From positions 1,984,001 through 2,048,000 of the forward strand of contig NZ_JAZHRX010000001.1 of assembly GCF_036924645.1 (NCBI RefSeq): DNA of 64,000 nt, given 5' to 3'. Positions 26,665-34,954 of this stretch are shown here, piece after piece. The DNA comes from Bradyrhizobium sp. AZCC 2176. GTDB lineage: Bacteria; Pseudomonadota; Alphaproteobacteria; Rhizobiales; Xanthobacteraceae. The position numbers were made by a program, and so were the translations under genes. The notes beneath the pieces were generated by a model. That model was not told the origin of the DNA and made no database searches. It worked only from the letters and a program-made list of their open reading frames with translations. Each line of letters begins with the position of its first letter. Within the stretch, counting starts at the first letter, position 1.

Positions 26665-27108
26665 ATGACCATCCATCGCCAGATCTCAGGTGTGGCGGAT
26701 TCGTTCGTCACCCCGACGTGCAGAGCCTACTACGATCTCGTCGAACAGGCCGAATCACTTGCCCTTACTGGTTCTGATCAGTCGCTTCACATTTCGGCCC
26801 TCTGTCGCACTCTCGGCGTCAGCGAACGAACGCTTCGGAAGGCATTTCACCAAATCCACGGTGTGCCGCCGTGCCGGCAGCTTCGAATGTTGCGGTTGTC
26901 CCGGGCGAGACATGCGCTCTTATCGGCGGATGTTGGCTCCGCCACGGTCACGGAGATTGCGATATCGTTCGGTTTTGTGGAGCTAGGCCGATTTTCGGTG
27001 GAATACCGCGAAGCTTTCGGAGAAAGCCCGTCGCAAACCCTTCAGCGTGCTGGCCGGACGGAAATCCTGCGATCGGTGGTTCCGGCCGCGGCGGCAGCTC
27101 TTGTTTGA
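26665..27108 (+). CDS. Short AraC-type DNA-binding protein
   Basis: The product carries essentially only the AraC/XylS double helix-turn-helix: ISALCRTLGVSERTLRKAF for the first HTH and a second one with VTEIAISFGFVELGRFSVEY ending near FGESPSQTLQRAG. The N-terminal sensing domain of full-length members (usually 150-200 residues) is absent, so it is either a stand-alone regulator or a truncated gene. Several in-frame ATGs (26614, 26653, 26665) are possible; the last has GGGGCG seven bases upstream. It is followed by a SphA-type gene on the same strand and may regulate it. Confidence 0.7.
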   Translation: MTIHRQISGVADSFVTPTCRAYYDLVEQAESLALTGSDQSLHISALCRTLGVSERTLRKAFHQIHGVPPCRQLRMLRLSRARHALLSADVGSATVTEIAISFGFVELGRFSVEYREAFGESPSQTLQRAGRTEILRSVVPAAAAALV

Positions 27109-27203
27109 GCGCTTGAAGCCGGAATCGCAACTGCCCGCTACAGCGCATAGGCCGGTGTTCAAGTGGCATCGACGCAACATCTGCGACGAATTTTCGATGC
27201 GGA

Positions 27204-27252
27204 CCGATTCTGCATAGTGAACGCCGACAGCACTGCATCAATCTATGCGAAC
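27204..27252. promoter_or_regulatory. CCGATTTTGCATAG element upstream of the SphA-type gene, arms in reversed order
   Basis: CCGATTCTGCATAG (27204-27217) points at the SphA-type gene 70 bases away. A weaker CTATGCGAAC arm (27243-27252) lies inside the gap rather than outside it, so this copy has the opposite arm order to the others. Confidence 0.5.
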
Positions 27253-27286
27253 CTGTAGTTGACGGACGGAAATTTGCGATAGGGGC

Positions 27287-28360
27287 ATGCAGATGACACG
27301 CAACGAACGAACATCGAATCCTCCGCTTATTCGTTCGGGCGCCTGCCTCGCGATTGCGGTACTGGCTTGCCTTCCGAGCGTGTCCCGCGCCGACGAAGGC
27401 GGCGTTTCGTACTGGCTGCCTGGCCGGTTTGGCAGCCTCGCGGCCGTCCCCGCCGTGCCGGGCTGGTCGATGGCTGCAGTCTACTATCATACCACCGTGG
27501 AAGCGTCCGGCGCGGTGGCCGCAGCCAGGCAGATTCAGATCGGCAGGATCCCCGCCAACGTCGCTGTCAGCCTGGACGCAAGTCTGAGTGCGCAAGGCGA
27601 TCTCATTCTGCTCAATCCTACCTATACATTCGCAACGCCGGTGCTCGGCGGACAACTGGCGATCGGCGTCACCGGCCTGTTCGGGCGTTCGAGCGCCAGT
27701 GTCGACGGCACGCTGACGGCAGCCCTCGGTCCGCTGGCGGTGACCCGAACCGGCTTCATCCAGGATTCAATCACGTCGGTGGGCGACCTGTACCCGCAGG
27801 CAACGCTGAAGTGGAATGCCGGCGTGCACAATTTCATGACCTATGTAACCGGCGACATCCCCGTCGGCGCCTACAGCTCAACCCGCCTTGCCAATCTCGG
27901 CATCGGCCATGCCGCCATCGATGGCGGCGGTGGCTATACCTATTTCAACCCGGCGGCGGGCCAAGAGTTTTCGGCCGTTGCGGGACTTACCTACAATTTC
28001 AAGAATCACGACACCAACTACCAGAACGGAATCGACTTCCATGTCGACTGGGGAATGTCGCAATTCCTCTCCAAGCAGTTTTTCGTCGGTTTCGTCGGGT
28101 ATGGCTACCAGCAGATCACCGACGATTTCGGCCAGCACCCGATCCTCGGAGGTTTTCGCTCGCGCGTGTTCGGCATCGGCCCCCAGGCCGGCTTCCTGTT
28201 TCCCGTCGGCGACATGCAGGGATACGTCAACCTGAAAGCCTATGGTGAGTTCGCGGCGGAGAACCGACCGTCGGGATGGAATGCCTGGCTGACGTTCTCG
28301 ATCTCGCCGATGGCGCCGACCAGCACCGTGACACCGACGAAGCATCGAATTGTGAAGTAA
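27287..28360 (+). CDS. SphA/MetA-pathway-type outer-membrane beta-barrel protein
   Basis: A signal peptide ends near SVSRA, followed by DEGGVSYWLPGRFGSLAAVP, the opening of the SphA / 'phenol degradation meta-pathway' (COG4313) family. Later strands alternate polar and hydrophobic residues, with TYTFATPVLGGQLAIGVTG, LYPQATLKWNAGVHNFM and GIGPQAGFLFPVGDMQGYV. Family members are outer-membrane proteins linked to uptake of hydrophobic compounds. The length of 357 residues is normal. No aromatic degradation genes lie nearby, so the cargo is unknown. The upstream element and the small AraC-type gene are its only visible regulatory context. Confidence 0.82.
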   Translation: MQMTRNERTSNPPLIRSGACLAIAVLACLPSVSRADEGGVSYWLPGRFGSLAAVPAVPGWSMAAVYYHTTVEASGAVAAARQIQIGRIPANVAVSLDASLSAQGDLILLNPTYTFATPVLGGQLAIGVTGLFGRSSASVDGTLTAALGPLAVTRTGFIQDSITSVGDLYPQATLKWNAGVHNFMTYVTGDIPVGAYSSTRLANLGIGHAAIDGGGGYTYFNPAAGQEFSAVAGLTYNFKNHDTNYQNGIDFHVDWGMSQFLSKQFFVGFVGYGYQQITDDFGQHPILGGFRSRVFGIGPQAGFLFPVGDMQGYVNLKAYGEFAAENRPSGWNAWLTFSISPMAPTSTVTPTKHRIVK

Positions 28361-28375
28361 TCCGGTAGGCGGATT

Positions 28376-29704
28376 CTACTGTCGGGAGGCCGCTGTCGAA
28401 CGGACCAGCATCCGGCGATGGCTCATCAGATACTGTAGCCTGTGGGCCGCGAGGCCTAGCGCGGCCATCTCGGCACTGTCGGCGCTCTCGCTCGCGCTCC
28501 TGGCAAGCTCGTTCTTCAGGATATCGTCAATCCGCTTTTCGATATCCTCAAGTTCGGCTTCGCTTTTCGCATTCCTGATTTCGTTGCCGAGTTCGTAGAG
28601 CGGCGCCAGCATGCTCTCGGGCCCGGTGCCGGATCGGGCGAAGCGCCAGGCTGCCGCGAGGACGGAGATCAGCGTGCCCAGCAGCAGCGAGGCGTAATAG
28701 AGCTTGTCATCATACCTATCGAGAAAGCTCTGCTGGTTGCCATTGTAATAGGTCGCGGCCCCCGGATGGATCGGGATCAGCGCGTCCGCGTCCGTGCTTG
28801 GTGCTGCGGCCTGGCCCAGTATCGGAAATTGCGACAGCAGGTCCCGCTTCGCATCGACCAGCGACTGCGTCAGGTCGGTAATGGCGTCGGCGTTGACTGA
28901 CTTGTTGGCGACGAGAAAGTACGAAACGCGCAGCGACGTCAGGTCATCGGAGGGGACCGGCGGTGCGCCCCGCAAGGTTCCCTTCGGAATGTCATAGCTC
29001 TCGTAGTACTGCGCGACATCGGCGACCGCGCCGGCCGATTCGATCTCGATCAGCTTTGGCGCCGATCCCTTGGCGCGTTCCTGCTGAAAGAATTGCCTGA
29101 CCTTCACGAGATATTTTTCCGTCAGCGGAATGACGGCCAGCAAAGCGTGAACTTTTCCCGATGCGAGCACTGCTGCGGCATCGTTGACGGTAACATCCTG
29201 AAAACTGACCCTGGCGCGGTCGAATTGATACACCTGCTTCAGTGCCTCGACTGCCGGCTGGTTGATCGCTCCGCCGATGACGCCGATCGTCGTATTGCGG
29301 AGATCGCCCAGACTGTCGGCGCTTGCAGCCGATGGGGTCATGATCAAGACCACGCCGTGGGTAAGGAGCAACACGCTCCTGGCATCGGCCAGACCGCCTG
29401 TGTCGCCGCGGACAACGGCGAGGTCCACCTTGTGCGCGGCCAACATTTCGGCAGCCTTTGCCGATGTACCGGCATCGCTGACCTTCAACCGGACATGCGA
29501 GTTCGATGCCGTCAGGCGCGCTGATATCGCCGAGATCAGCGCCAGCGCCTCGCCATCCGCCGACCCGGCGGCCACCGTAAGCACAACGGGCTTGGCGAAG
29601 TAGCGATACGCGAACCATCCGCCGCCGACCGCCGCGGCTGTCGCTGCTCCAACAATCGATATCCTGAGCCATCGCGGCCACAGGTTGATCGCTGGACTTG
29701 CCAT
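28376..29704 (-). CDS. TAXI-family solute-binding protein with membrane anchors
   Basis: An N-terminal membrane segment (ISIVGAATAAAVGGGWFAY) anchors a TAXI-type TRAP binding domain: VLTVAAGSADGEALALI, KVDLAVVRGDTGGLA, NTTIGVIGGAINQPAVEAL and a segment ending in FLVANKSVNADAITDL. A second helix (YYASLLLGTLISVLAAAWRF) leads to a cytoplasmic coiled-coil tail with ELGNEIRNAKSEAELEDIEK. Most TAXI proteins are soluble periplasmic ligands for TRAP transporters. The two anchors and cytoplasmic tail here suggest signalling or assembly rather than free shuttling. It follows the DUF992 gene by only five bases, so both are probably in one transcript. Confidence 0.85.
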   Translation of the reverse strand: MASPAINLWPRWLRISIVGAATAAAVGGGWFAYRYFAKPVVLTVAAGSADGEALALISAISARLTASNSHVRLKVSDAGTSAKAAEMLAAHKVDLAVVRGDTGGLADARSVLLLTHGVVLIMTPSAASADSLGDLRNTTIGVIGGAINQPAVEALKQVYQFDRARVSFQDVTVNDAAAVLASGKVHALLAVIPLTEKYLVKVRQFFQQERAKGSAPKLIEIESAGAVADVAQYYESYDIPKGTLRGAPPVPSDDLTSLRVSYFLVANKSVNADAITDLTQSLVDAKRDLLSQFPILGQAAAPSTDADALIPIHPGAATYYNGNQQSFLDRYDDKLYYASLLLGTLISVLAAAWRFARSGTGPESMLAPLYELGNEIRNAKSEAELEDIEKRIDDILKNELARSASESADSAEMAALGLAAHRLQYLMSHRRMLVRSTAASRQ

Positions 29705-29709
29705 CGGGT

Positions 29710-30201
29710 TCAGGGCGCCAAAGCCAGCGTGAGGCCCGACACGCCCAGCGATACGTTCAAACCCGCCTGCCCCTCGACCGATAATGGTTGCAGGGCAATC
29801 GTCCGGTTTGAGCCGCCAAACAGGACATTGGCTCCGACCCCTACCCCGACCGCAACGTCGCCACTGGCGCCCACATACTCGCCGGCCAACGCCCCGATCG
29901 GGGCTCCGTGACTAGGAGCAAACACGCCCCATGCCATCACTCCACCTGCGCTGATCCCGAGCTCGAGCCCGACGGTATTCATCACCCCATTATAGTCCTG
30001 AGGCGGATAGGCCCCGTTGGGTGCATACCTGCAACTCATGCGCTGCCTCTCGGCGACAATCAGACCGATGCTCGGAGCAAGGTTACAGGTCAGCATGCCG
30101 GCCTGGACGCCCGGAGGCGGCTGCTGGGCCGAAGCAAACGCGGGAGCCAGAAGCATCGTCGCGGCCAGGCTTATTACCCGAACAAAATGATAGCTGGGCA
30201 T
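29710..30201 (-). CDS. DUF992 family secreted protein
   Basis: A signal peptide (LAATMLLAPAFASA) is followed by VQAGMLTCNLAPSIGLIVAE and RMSCRYAPNG. The pair of cysteines and the glycine-rich tail (GASGDVAVGVGVGANVLFG) are typical of DUF992, a periplasmic family with no assigned function in alphaproteobacteria. It shares a transcript with the TAXI-type gene downstream. An inverted element pair lies upstream, shared with the divergent DUF2721 gene. Confidence 0.85.
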   Translation of the reverse strand: MPSYHFVRVISLAATMLLAPAFASAQQPPPGVQAGMLTCNLAPSIGLIVAERQRMSCRYAPNGAYPPQDYNGVMNTVGLELGISAGGVMAWGVFAPSHGAPIGALAGEYVGASGDVAVGVGVGANVLFGGSNRTIALQPLSVEGQAGLNVSLGVSGLTLALAP

Positions 30202-30302
30202 GATCGATCACTCCCCGCGAGGCTCACACCGCTCGCTGTTATAGATGAGCCCACTCGGGCTGATGTGCGGGAGTAGTTATACGAACCGGCGTAGCCGCCT
30301 GC

Positions 30303-30393
30303 CTATGCAAGATCGGACCGCGATCGACGCGCACGCTGATTATCTGTCCCAATGAATCGACGGCTCAATGCAGACGACGCCGATTTTGCATAG
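30303..30393. promoter_or_regulatory. Inverted pair of CCGATTTTGCATAG elements between divergent genes
   Basis: CTATGCAAGATCGG (30303-30316) faces the DUF992 gene about 102 bases away. CCGATTTTGCATAG (30380-30393) faces the DUF2721 gene, whose ATG is 87 bases beyond. The 63 bases between the arms are unrelated to those in the other copies. Confidence 0.6.
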
Positions 30394-30480
30394 TCGATCC
30401 ATCGGATGATGCGTTACGTGCGACGAACAAGTCGGGCGGCCCAAAAGACGCGGCCTGATCGTGAACCGGAAGCCCGCTCA

Positions 30481-30915
30481 ATGTTGACAGATACGCCATC
30501 CGTAACTCAGCTATCTCACGTTATCTCGCAGTCAGCGGCCCCCGCCTTCCTGCTGGGCGCACTGGGCGCCTTCATCGCTATCCTGATCTCCCGCCTGAAC
30601 CGGATCGTTGACCGGACGGTGATCCTGAACGGGATCCCCGATGACGATACGGTCCGATGCCGGCTGAAGGCCGATCTGCCGCGTCTGATGCAGCGCGCGG
30701 CGATGATGAACCGGGCGATCTTCTGGGCAGTGATCGCAAGTATCTCGGTGACGCTTCTCGTGATCGTCGCTTTTGTAACGGCGTTCTTTCAGATACAGCA
30801 TGAACGCGGAGTCGCCGTCTTCTTCATGATTTCGCTCGGCGCGTTCACCATCTCGCTGGTTGATTTTGCCCGTGAAGTCCGGATTGCGCTGAGCGAATAT
30901 GATCACTACGGCTGA
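30481..30915 (+). CDS. DUF2721 family membrane protein
   Basis: Three membrane segments are visible: PAFLLGALGAFIAILISRLN, AIFWAVIASISVTLLVIVAF and VAVFFMISLGAFTISLVDFA. The LSRLNRIVDR-like positively charged segment after the first helix and the REVRIALSEYDH end are typical of DUF2721. The function is unknown; it is probably an inner-membrane protein. GGAAG before the ATG supports this start over one 25 codons earlier that lies closer to the element pair. It is convergent with the small secreted paralogue, whose stop is four bases away. Confidence 0.83.
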   Translation: MLTDTPSVTQLSHVISQSAAPAFLLGALGAFIAILISRLNRIVDRTVILNGIPDDDTVRCRLKADLPRLMQRAAMMNRAIFWAVIASISVTLLVIVAFVTAFFQIQHERGVAVFFMISLGAFTISLVDFAREVRIALSEYDHYG

Positions 30916-30919
30916 GCTG

Positions 30920-31228
30920 CTACCGCGCCCACTGTCCCATTTGGAGGCAGGTCTGTAAACTGACGTAACTCGGCGTGCCGCCAATGCTCTCTTGCGAGAC
31001 ACAGCTCACCCGGCTTGGCGCAGGAAATTTCGACCATCGGCTGGCGAGTTGTTGCTTGGCTTTCTGTTCGTCATTGATGCAGCTCTTTAGGGACTGATCA
31101 ACGGAGAGGCCAACGGTGGCAGCGACATCGAGCTTGCAACTCCGCGCGATATCGAATTTCGGCACACTGTCAGCCACCGGCATGACCAACTGCGAGCTCA
31201 GAACGATCATTGAAATCGAGATGGGCAT
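30920..31228 (-). CDS. Small secreted cysteine-containing protein, paralogue of 13762-14070
   Basis: The 102-residue product matches the copy at 13.8-14.1 kb along its whole length. It has the same hydrophobic N-terminus MPISISMIV, the same VPKFDIARSCKLDVAAT block, LKSCINDEQKAKQQLASRW, VSCVSQESIGGTPSYVSLQ and TCLQMGQWAR, with all four cysteines kept. The substitutions are spread out, so both copies appear to be maintained. An element arm lies about 82 bases upstream, in the same relation as for the other copy. Function is unknown. Confidence 0.77.
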   Translation of the reverse strand: MPISISMIVLSSQLVMPVADSVPKFDIARSCKLDVAATVGLSVDQSLKSCINDEQKAKQQLASRWSKFPAPSRVSCVSQESIGGTPSYVSLQTCLQMGQWAR

Positions 31229-31309
31229 CTCTTCTCCTCATTCGTGTTTGGCTCAACGGCCACGACGAGACCGCTTTCGCCAATCATGTCTGTCCAGGCA
31301 TGGCCTCGT

Positions 31310-31439
31310 CTATGCAAAATCCGACCACAGGATGACGACTCCCACGATATCGAAAAGAAGGCTGGGAGCCCTATCAGATCGGAATTTGGTTTCTCTCATC
31401 CGAATAATTTGACCTCCGCGACCTGCCGATTTTGCATAG
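31310..31439. promoter_or_regulatory. Inverted pair of CCGATTTTGCATAG elements, widely spaced
   Basis: CTATGCAAAATCCG (31310-31323) faces the secreted paralogue gene, and CCGATTTTGCATAG (31426-31439) is the inverted partner. About 47 bases after the second arm a short frame (ATG at 31487, 30 codons, MTKVISNAASEILSLGGRG) begins; it may be a small gene or debris. Confidence 0.58.
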
Positions 31440-31579
31440 CGGGCGACGTAACATCTTGAAATTTGGCTGAACTACAAGGCCCCGCCATGACCAAGGTGAT
31501 CAGCAATGCCGCTTCCGAAATCCTTTCGCTCGGTGGACGAGGCAGCCCACGCACAGCCGGCGAAGAGCGGCCGGTTTGA

Positions 31580-31876
31580 GCCGCCTGGTTCTTGACTGTG
31601 AATAAGCACCCGAGAGTGACCCCTCCACCGCAAATTGGATCAATAGCTTAACGTGCCGACCGGCGTCGGGACCCCGCGCCGATTCACATCTTGGTGTTGA
31701 GTACCTTGTCACCGGGAGAGGCAGAGGAAGACAGAGCTTCCTCGCTAAACATCAGCCCGCATAGAGGCTGGAAGGATCAGACTTGCCGGTGCAGCCTGAA
31801 GGGGTTGCATCGGTATTTTTCGGATCGGAGCGAAGGCAGCACGTGATTAGCGCACTGCCTTTGCCCGAACGGCACA
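31580..31876. other. Stretch without recognisable genes
   Basis: No frame here has convincing coding character. A short hairpin, GAGGAAG (31724-31730) with CTTCCTC (31737-31743), is the only local structure seen. The area borders an IS481 fragment and is probably scar sequence. Confidence 0.4.
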
Positions 31877-32158
31877 CTAACCGGCCGCGCTGCGGCGCTT
31901 TCGGGCCTTCGGAGCCTTCCTGCCCTTCGGGCGGGCTATTTGCTTGCGGTAGGTGCTGTGGACCTCGAAGAAGGGCACGCCAAACCTGTCCGCCATCTTC
32001 TCCAATGACCCGCCGACTTCATTGGCGAGAGCGTCAAGGTCCTGACTGAGCTTGCTAGCGGCCTGCATCAGCCCCAAAAGCGTTGCGAGGTCAGCAAGCT
32101 GGTGCTTGCCATCGGGAGGGCGGGTGTGGTCTTCGGGTGTGGTTTTACGATTTGCCAT
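31877..32158 (-). CDS. Small basic hypothetical protein
   Basis: The 93-residue product has a helical middle (LADLATLLGLMQAASKLSQD, then LDALANEVGGSLEKMADRFG) and a strongly basic tail rich in Lys and Arg (RPKGRKAPKARKRRSA), which could bind nucleic acid. AAGGAC precedes the ATG. An upstream in-frame ATG would extend it into the IS481 terminal repeat and is unlikely. It lies directly beside the insertion-sequence fragment, so it may have been trimmed or repositioned by it. I do not recognise the family. Confidence 0.5.
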   Translation of the reverse strand: MANRKTTPEDHTRPPDGKHQLADLATLLGLMQAASKLSQDLDALANEVGGSLEKMADRFGVPFFEVHSTYRKQIARPKGRKAPKARKRRSAAG

Positions 32159-32213
32159 TTTCGAGAAGTCCTTCTGCCGCAGGGGTTTCTTGGACTTCTT
32201 TGAGCGGCCCGAG

Positions 32214-32463
32214 ACATAGGTGACATTTCGTACCGGACACATGGGTTACACTTTTTCGCTTTTTGCAAGCGGGAGGTGTGGATGCCGTGGAAAGCGAGTT
32301 CGGTGATGGAAGAACGGCTTCGCTTTGTTGCCCGCCTGCTGGACGGGGAGGCCATGACGGATGTGTGCCGGGAATTCGGCGTCTCCCGCAAGACCGGCTA
32401 CAAGATTTTCGATCGCTACAAGGCGCACGGGCTTGAGGCGCTGAGCGATCGCTCGAGGCGGCC
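32214..32463 (+). mobile_element. IS481-family fragment: one terminal repeat and transposase 5' end
   Basis: The left part (32214-32252, GGTGACATTTCGTACCGGAC followed by ACATGGGTTACAC) matches the type of terminal inverted repeat found on IS481 elements of rhizobia. Thirty bases on, an ATG opens MPWKASSVMEERLRFVARLL and the helix-turn-helix VCREFGVSRKTGYKIFDRYK, ending at LEALSDRSRRP. From there the expected catalytic DDE domain is missing. The frame stays open into the neighbouring desaturase gene only as meaningless translation. The other end of the element is absent, so this is a one-ended deletion remnant. Confidence 0.82.
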
Positions 32464-32657
32464 GGCGACGATTCGTCGCCGGCCGATGCGGTGGAGCGAG
32501 GGCCGAAAATCTCGGGATGCCCGGCGGCCAACGCCCGTGAAATTAATTGCTTCTGCATTTGCGGCGTCGCTCCCTAAGATCGGTCTGCGCTTGACGAATT
32601 CCAACGTCCGCAAGAGCACGGTCAAGCGTGTGATCCCGGAAAGAGGCGACTACGATC

Positions 32658-33617
32658 ATGAGCAATGCCATCACTGCCACCGGAGAGAAGCCGCTGGTTC
32701 CGGCCATGCTGCGCGAGTTGTCGATGCGGTGCAATTGGAGAGGTCTGGTCCGTGCGGCCAGCCACTACGGCGTCATCGTCGTTGTCGGCGCGCTGATCTG
32801 GCTGGTCTCGTCGCGATACGGAATCGTGTGGGCGTTGCCGCTGGTCGTCGTCCAAGGTTACTTCGTCGCATTCCTGTTCATGGTGGTACACGAGACCGCC
32901 CACAAGACGGCGTTTCGCAGCCGCGCTCTCAATCTCGCCTTCGGTCATCTCTCCTCGTTCGCGGTCGGCTTGCCTTACGAATATTACTGCCTGTTCCACT
33001 GGGATCATCATCGGTATACGCAGGATCCAAAGAGGGACCCAGAACTGCTGTCGGTTCCGATCCCGACCTCGGACGCGCAACTGGTGATCGTCTACAGCGG
33101 CTTGCGGCAGGTTGCCTTCCGGGCGCGGCTGATGCTTCGCCATGCGTTGACCGGCAATGCCACGTCACCCTGGATTCCGGAAAGCAAGCGCCACGTTGTC
33201 GTGAGGGAAGCGCGCCTCTATCTGGCAGGCTACGTCGCGCTGCTGCTGCCATCGGTCGCGCTGCACACCTTGTTCCTGTTGTGGGTCTGGGTCGTCCCCG
33301 TGATCGTCGGTCAATTGTTTCTGCGTCCGTATCTCCTTGCCGAACATACCGGTTGCGATCGCACGCGCAGCGCCTTCCAGAATACCCGCACCACCTATAC
33401 CGCCATGTTCGTGCGCTGGTTTGCATGGAACATGCCCTATCATGTCGAGCACCATGCCTATCCTTCGATTCCGTTCCATGCGCTGCCGAAACTGAACGGG
33501 ATCGTCGCCGATCAGATCGTCTACCGGGGCCCGGGCTATATCGCAGTGACGCGGCAGACGTGGGCTTGGTTTCGCCGCGCACGCAACGGCATCGAAAGTC
33601 CGATCGGTTCTGATTGA
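32658..33617 (+). CDS. Membrane fatty-acid desaturase/hydroxylase
   Basis: Three histidine boxes are present in order: HETAHK (about residue 79), HWDHHRY (about 113) and HVEHHAYP (about 263). They bind the di-iron centre of the integral-membrane desaturase family. Hydrophobic segments (IVVVGALIWLV, VVVQGYFVAFLFMVV, LLLPSVALHTLFLLWVWVVP) flank them in the usual topology. The family inserts double bonds or hydroxyls into acyl chains or related lipids; the exact substrate is open. The IS481 fragment ends about 200 bases before the start, in the area where a promoter would be expected. No lipid genes are adjacent. Confidence 0.87.
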   Translation: MSNAITATGEKPLVPAMLRELSMRCNWRGLVRAASHYGVIVVVGALIWLVSSRYGIVWALPLVVVQGYFVAFLFMVVHETAHKTAFRSRALNLAFGHLSSFAVGLPYEYYCLFHWDHHRYTQDPKRDPELLSVPIPTSDAQLVIVYSGLRQVAFRARLMLRHALTGNATSPWIPESKRHVVVREARLYLAGYVALLLPSVALHTLFLLWVWVVPVIVGQLFLRPYLLAEHTGCDRTRSAFQNTRTTYTAMFVRWFAWNMPYHVEHHAYPSIPFHALPKLNGIVADQIVYRGPGYIAVTRQTWAWFRRARNGIESPIGSD

Positions 33618-33955
33618 ATCGGGATCAGGGCTTGATCAAAGCCAGCAGGGTGCAGTTACTGCAGCCGGCGGCGCCTAGATGCCGCCCGCGCTGCGAACGC
33701 GGGTCGCACCAGGCGCCTTCTCCGTTTCTCAGGAGGCGGTTCCGGGCCCGAACAGATCAGCCTCGGCTACGATGCGCCCAAGGTGTGGGCAGCTTGATGA
33801 ATTTTATTGCCCCGGTCACAGTCGGAAGCTGGTCTGCTTGCGGAAAAATTGGACAGCGTCGAGCCTTGTCGATTAATTGCTTCACGGTCTCCCGTCTTCA
33901 GACGACCCTCTCGTCACGGTGATCACTCCGATCGCCGGCATCACAGGGGTTTGGC
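33618..33955. other. Gap before ABC transporter operon
   Basis: I see no gene or clear repeat in this 340-base gap. It should contain the promoter of the ABC operon, but no operator with dyad symmetry stands out. Confidence 0.4.
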
Positions 33956-34954
33956 ATGCGATCGACAACCGCTCTTCGCTCTGCCGCGTTCGTCCTATCT
34001 GCGTCCTTCCTGTTTGCGACGCCCGAGCGCGCGACAGCCGAAGAATTGCTGAAGGCGCGGCTCGCCCAGAATCTTGGGCCGATCTCGGGACTGACGATCG
34101 TCGCCAATGCGAAGGGCATTTTCGCCAAGCAGGGGCTCGACATCTCGGTCTCCAATTTCACCAGCGGGAAGCAGTGCCTCGATACCGTGCTTGGGGGAGG
34201 GGCGGATATCGCGACAACCGCCGAGGCGCCGGTCACGGCGGCCGCGATGGCGCAACAGCCGATCGCCTTCGTGGCGGGGATGGAATATTCGGATCTCAAG
34301 ACCATGACCGCGGCTTCTGCTGGGATCAAGACGACGGCCGATCTGCGTGGAAAGCGAATCGCCTTTACGGCCGGAACCGGCAGCGAAGTTTACACGTCGG
34401 TTCTGTTGAAAGCGGCGGGCCTGACGTCGAAGGACGTGACGCTCGTCAACCTGCGACCTCAGGAGATGCTTCCCGCCATGGCGGCCGGCAGCATCGACGC
34501 GTTCGATACCTGGGAGCCGCACGTCGCGAATGCGAAGAAGGCTCTTGGCGAAGGCGCGATCCCACTTGAGACCAAAGGTCTCTACTCGGAGACCTTCAAT
34601 ATTGTCGTTACGCAGTCTTACCTCGCGGCCAACCCGGCGATCGTCAGTAAGTTCCTGGCGTCCCTCATCGAAGCCGAGGGCTGGCTCAAGGCGCATCCGG
34701 ATGAAGCGATAGACGTCATCGCCGCAGCGACCGGGATGAAACGCGACGAATTGGCTGCGATCTGGCCGGACTATGTTTACCATGTGCGCCTCGACGACAA
34801 GCTTCTCGCGACTCTGAAAACCCATGCCACCTGGCGGCTCGAGACCGGCAATCATCCCCCTGGAGCGAGCATGCCCGATTTCTCGAAAGTCTTGGTGACG
34901 GCGCCGCTGAAGGCGCTCGATCCAGCTCGCGTCACACTGGAGCCGCGCCCGTGA
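33956..34954 (+). CDS. NMT1/SsuA-type ABC transporter substrate-binding protein
   Basis: A signal peptide (LRSAAFVLSASFLFATP) leads to the NMT1/TauA fold: GLTIVANAKGIFAKQGLDIS, GGGADIATTAEAPVTAAAMA, GKRIAFTAGTGSEVYTSVLL, and AAGSIDAFDTWEPHVANAKK, the last being the usual ligand-domain hinge. These proteins bind sulfonates, nitrate, taurine or small N-compounds in the periplasm. The permease overlaps its stop by GTGA, and the ATPase overlaps the permease by ATGA, so this is a complete, coupled importer operon. The nearby amidase and Crp/Fnr regulator suggest nitrogen or sulfur scavenging; the ligand is not readable. Confidence 0.87.
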   Translation: MRSTTALRSAAFVLSASFLFATPERATAEELLKARLAQNLGPISGLTIVANAKGIFAKQGLDISVSNFTSGKQCLDTVLGGGADIATTAEAPVTAAAMAQQPIAFVAGMEYSDLKTMTAASAGIKTTADLRGKRIAFTAGTGSEVYTSVLLKAAGLTSKDVTLVNLRPQEMLPAMAAGSIDAFDTWEPHVANAKKALGEGAIPLETKGLYSETFNIVVTQSYLAANPAIVSKFLASLIEAEGWLKAHPDEAIDVIAAATGMKRDELAAIWPDYVYHVRLDDKLLATLKTHATWRLETGNHPPGASMPDFSKVLVTAPLKALDPARVTLEPRP

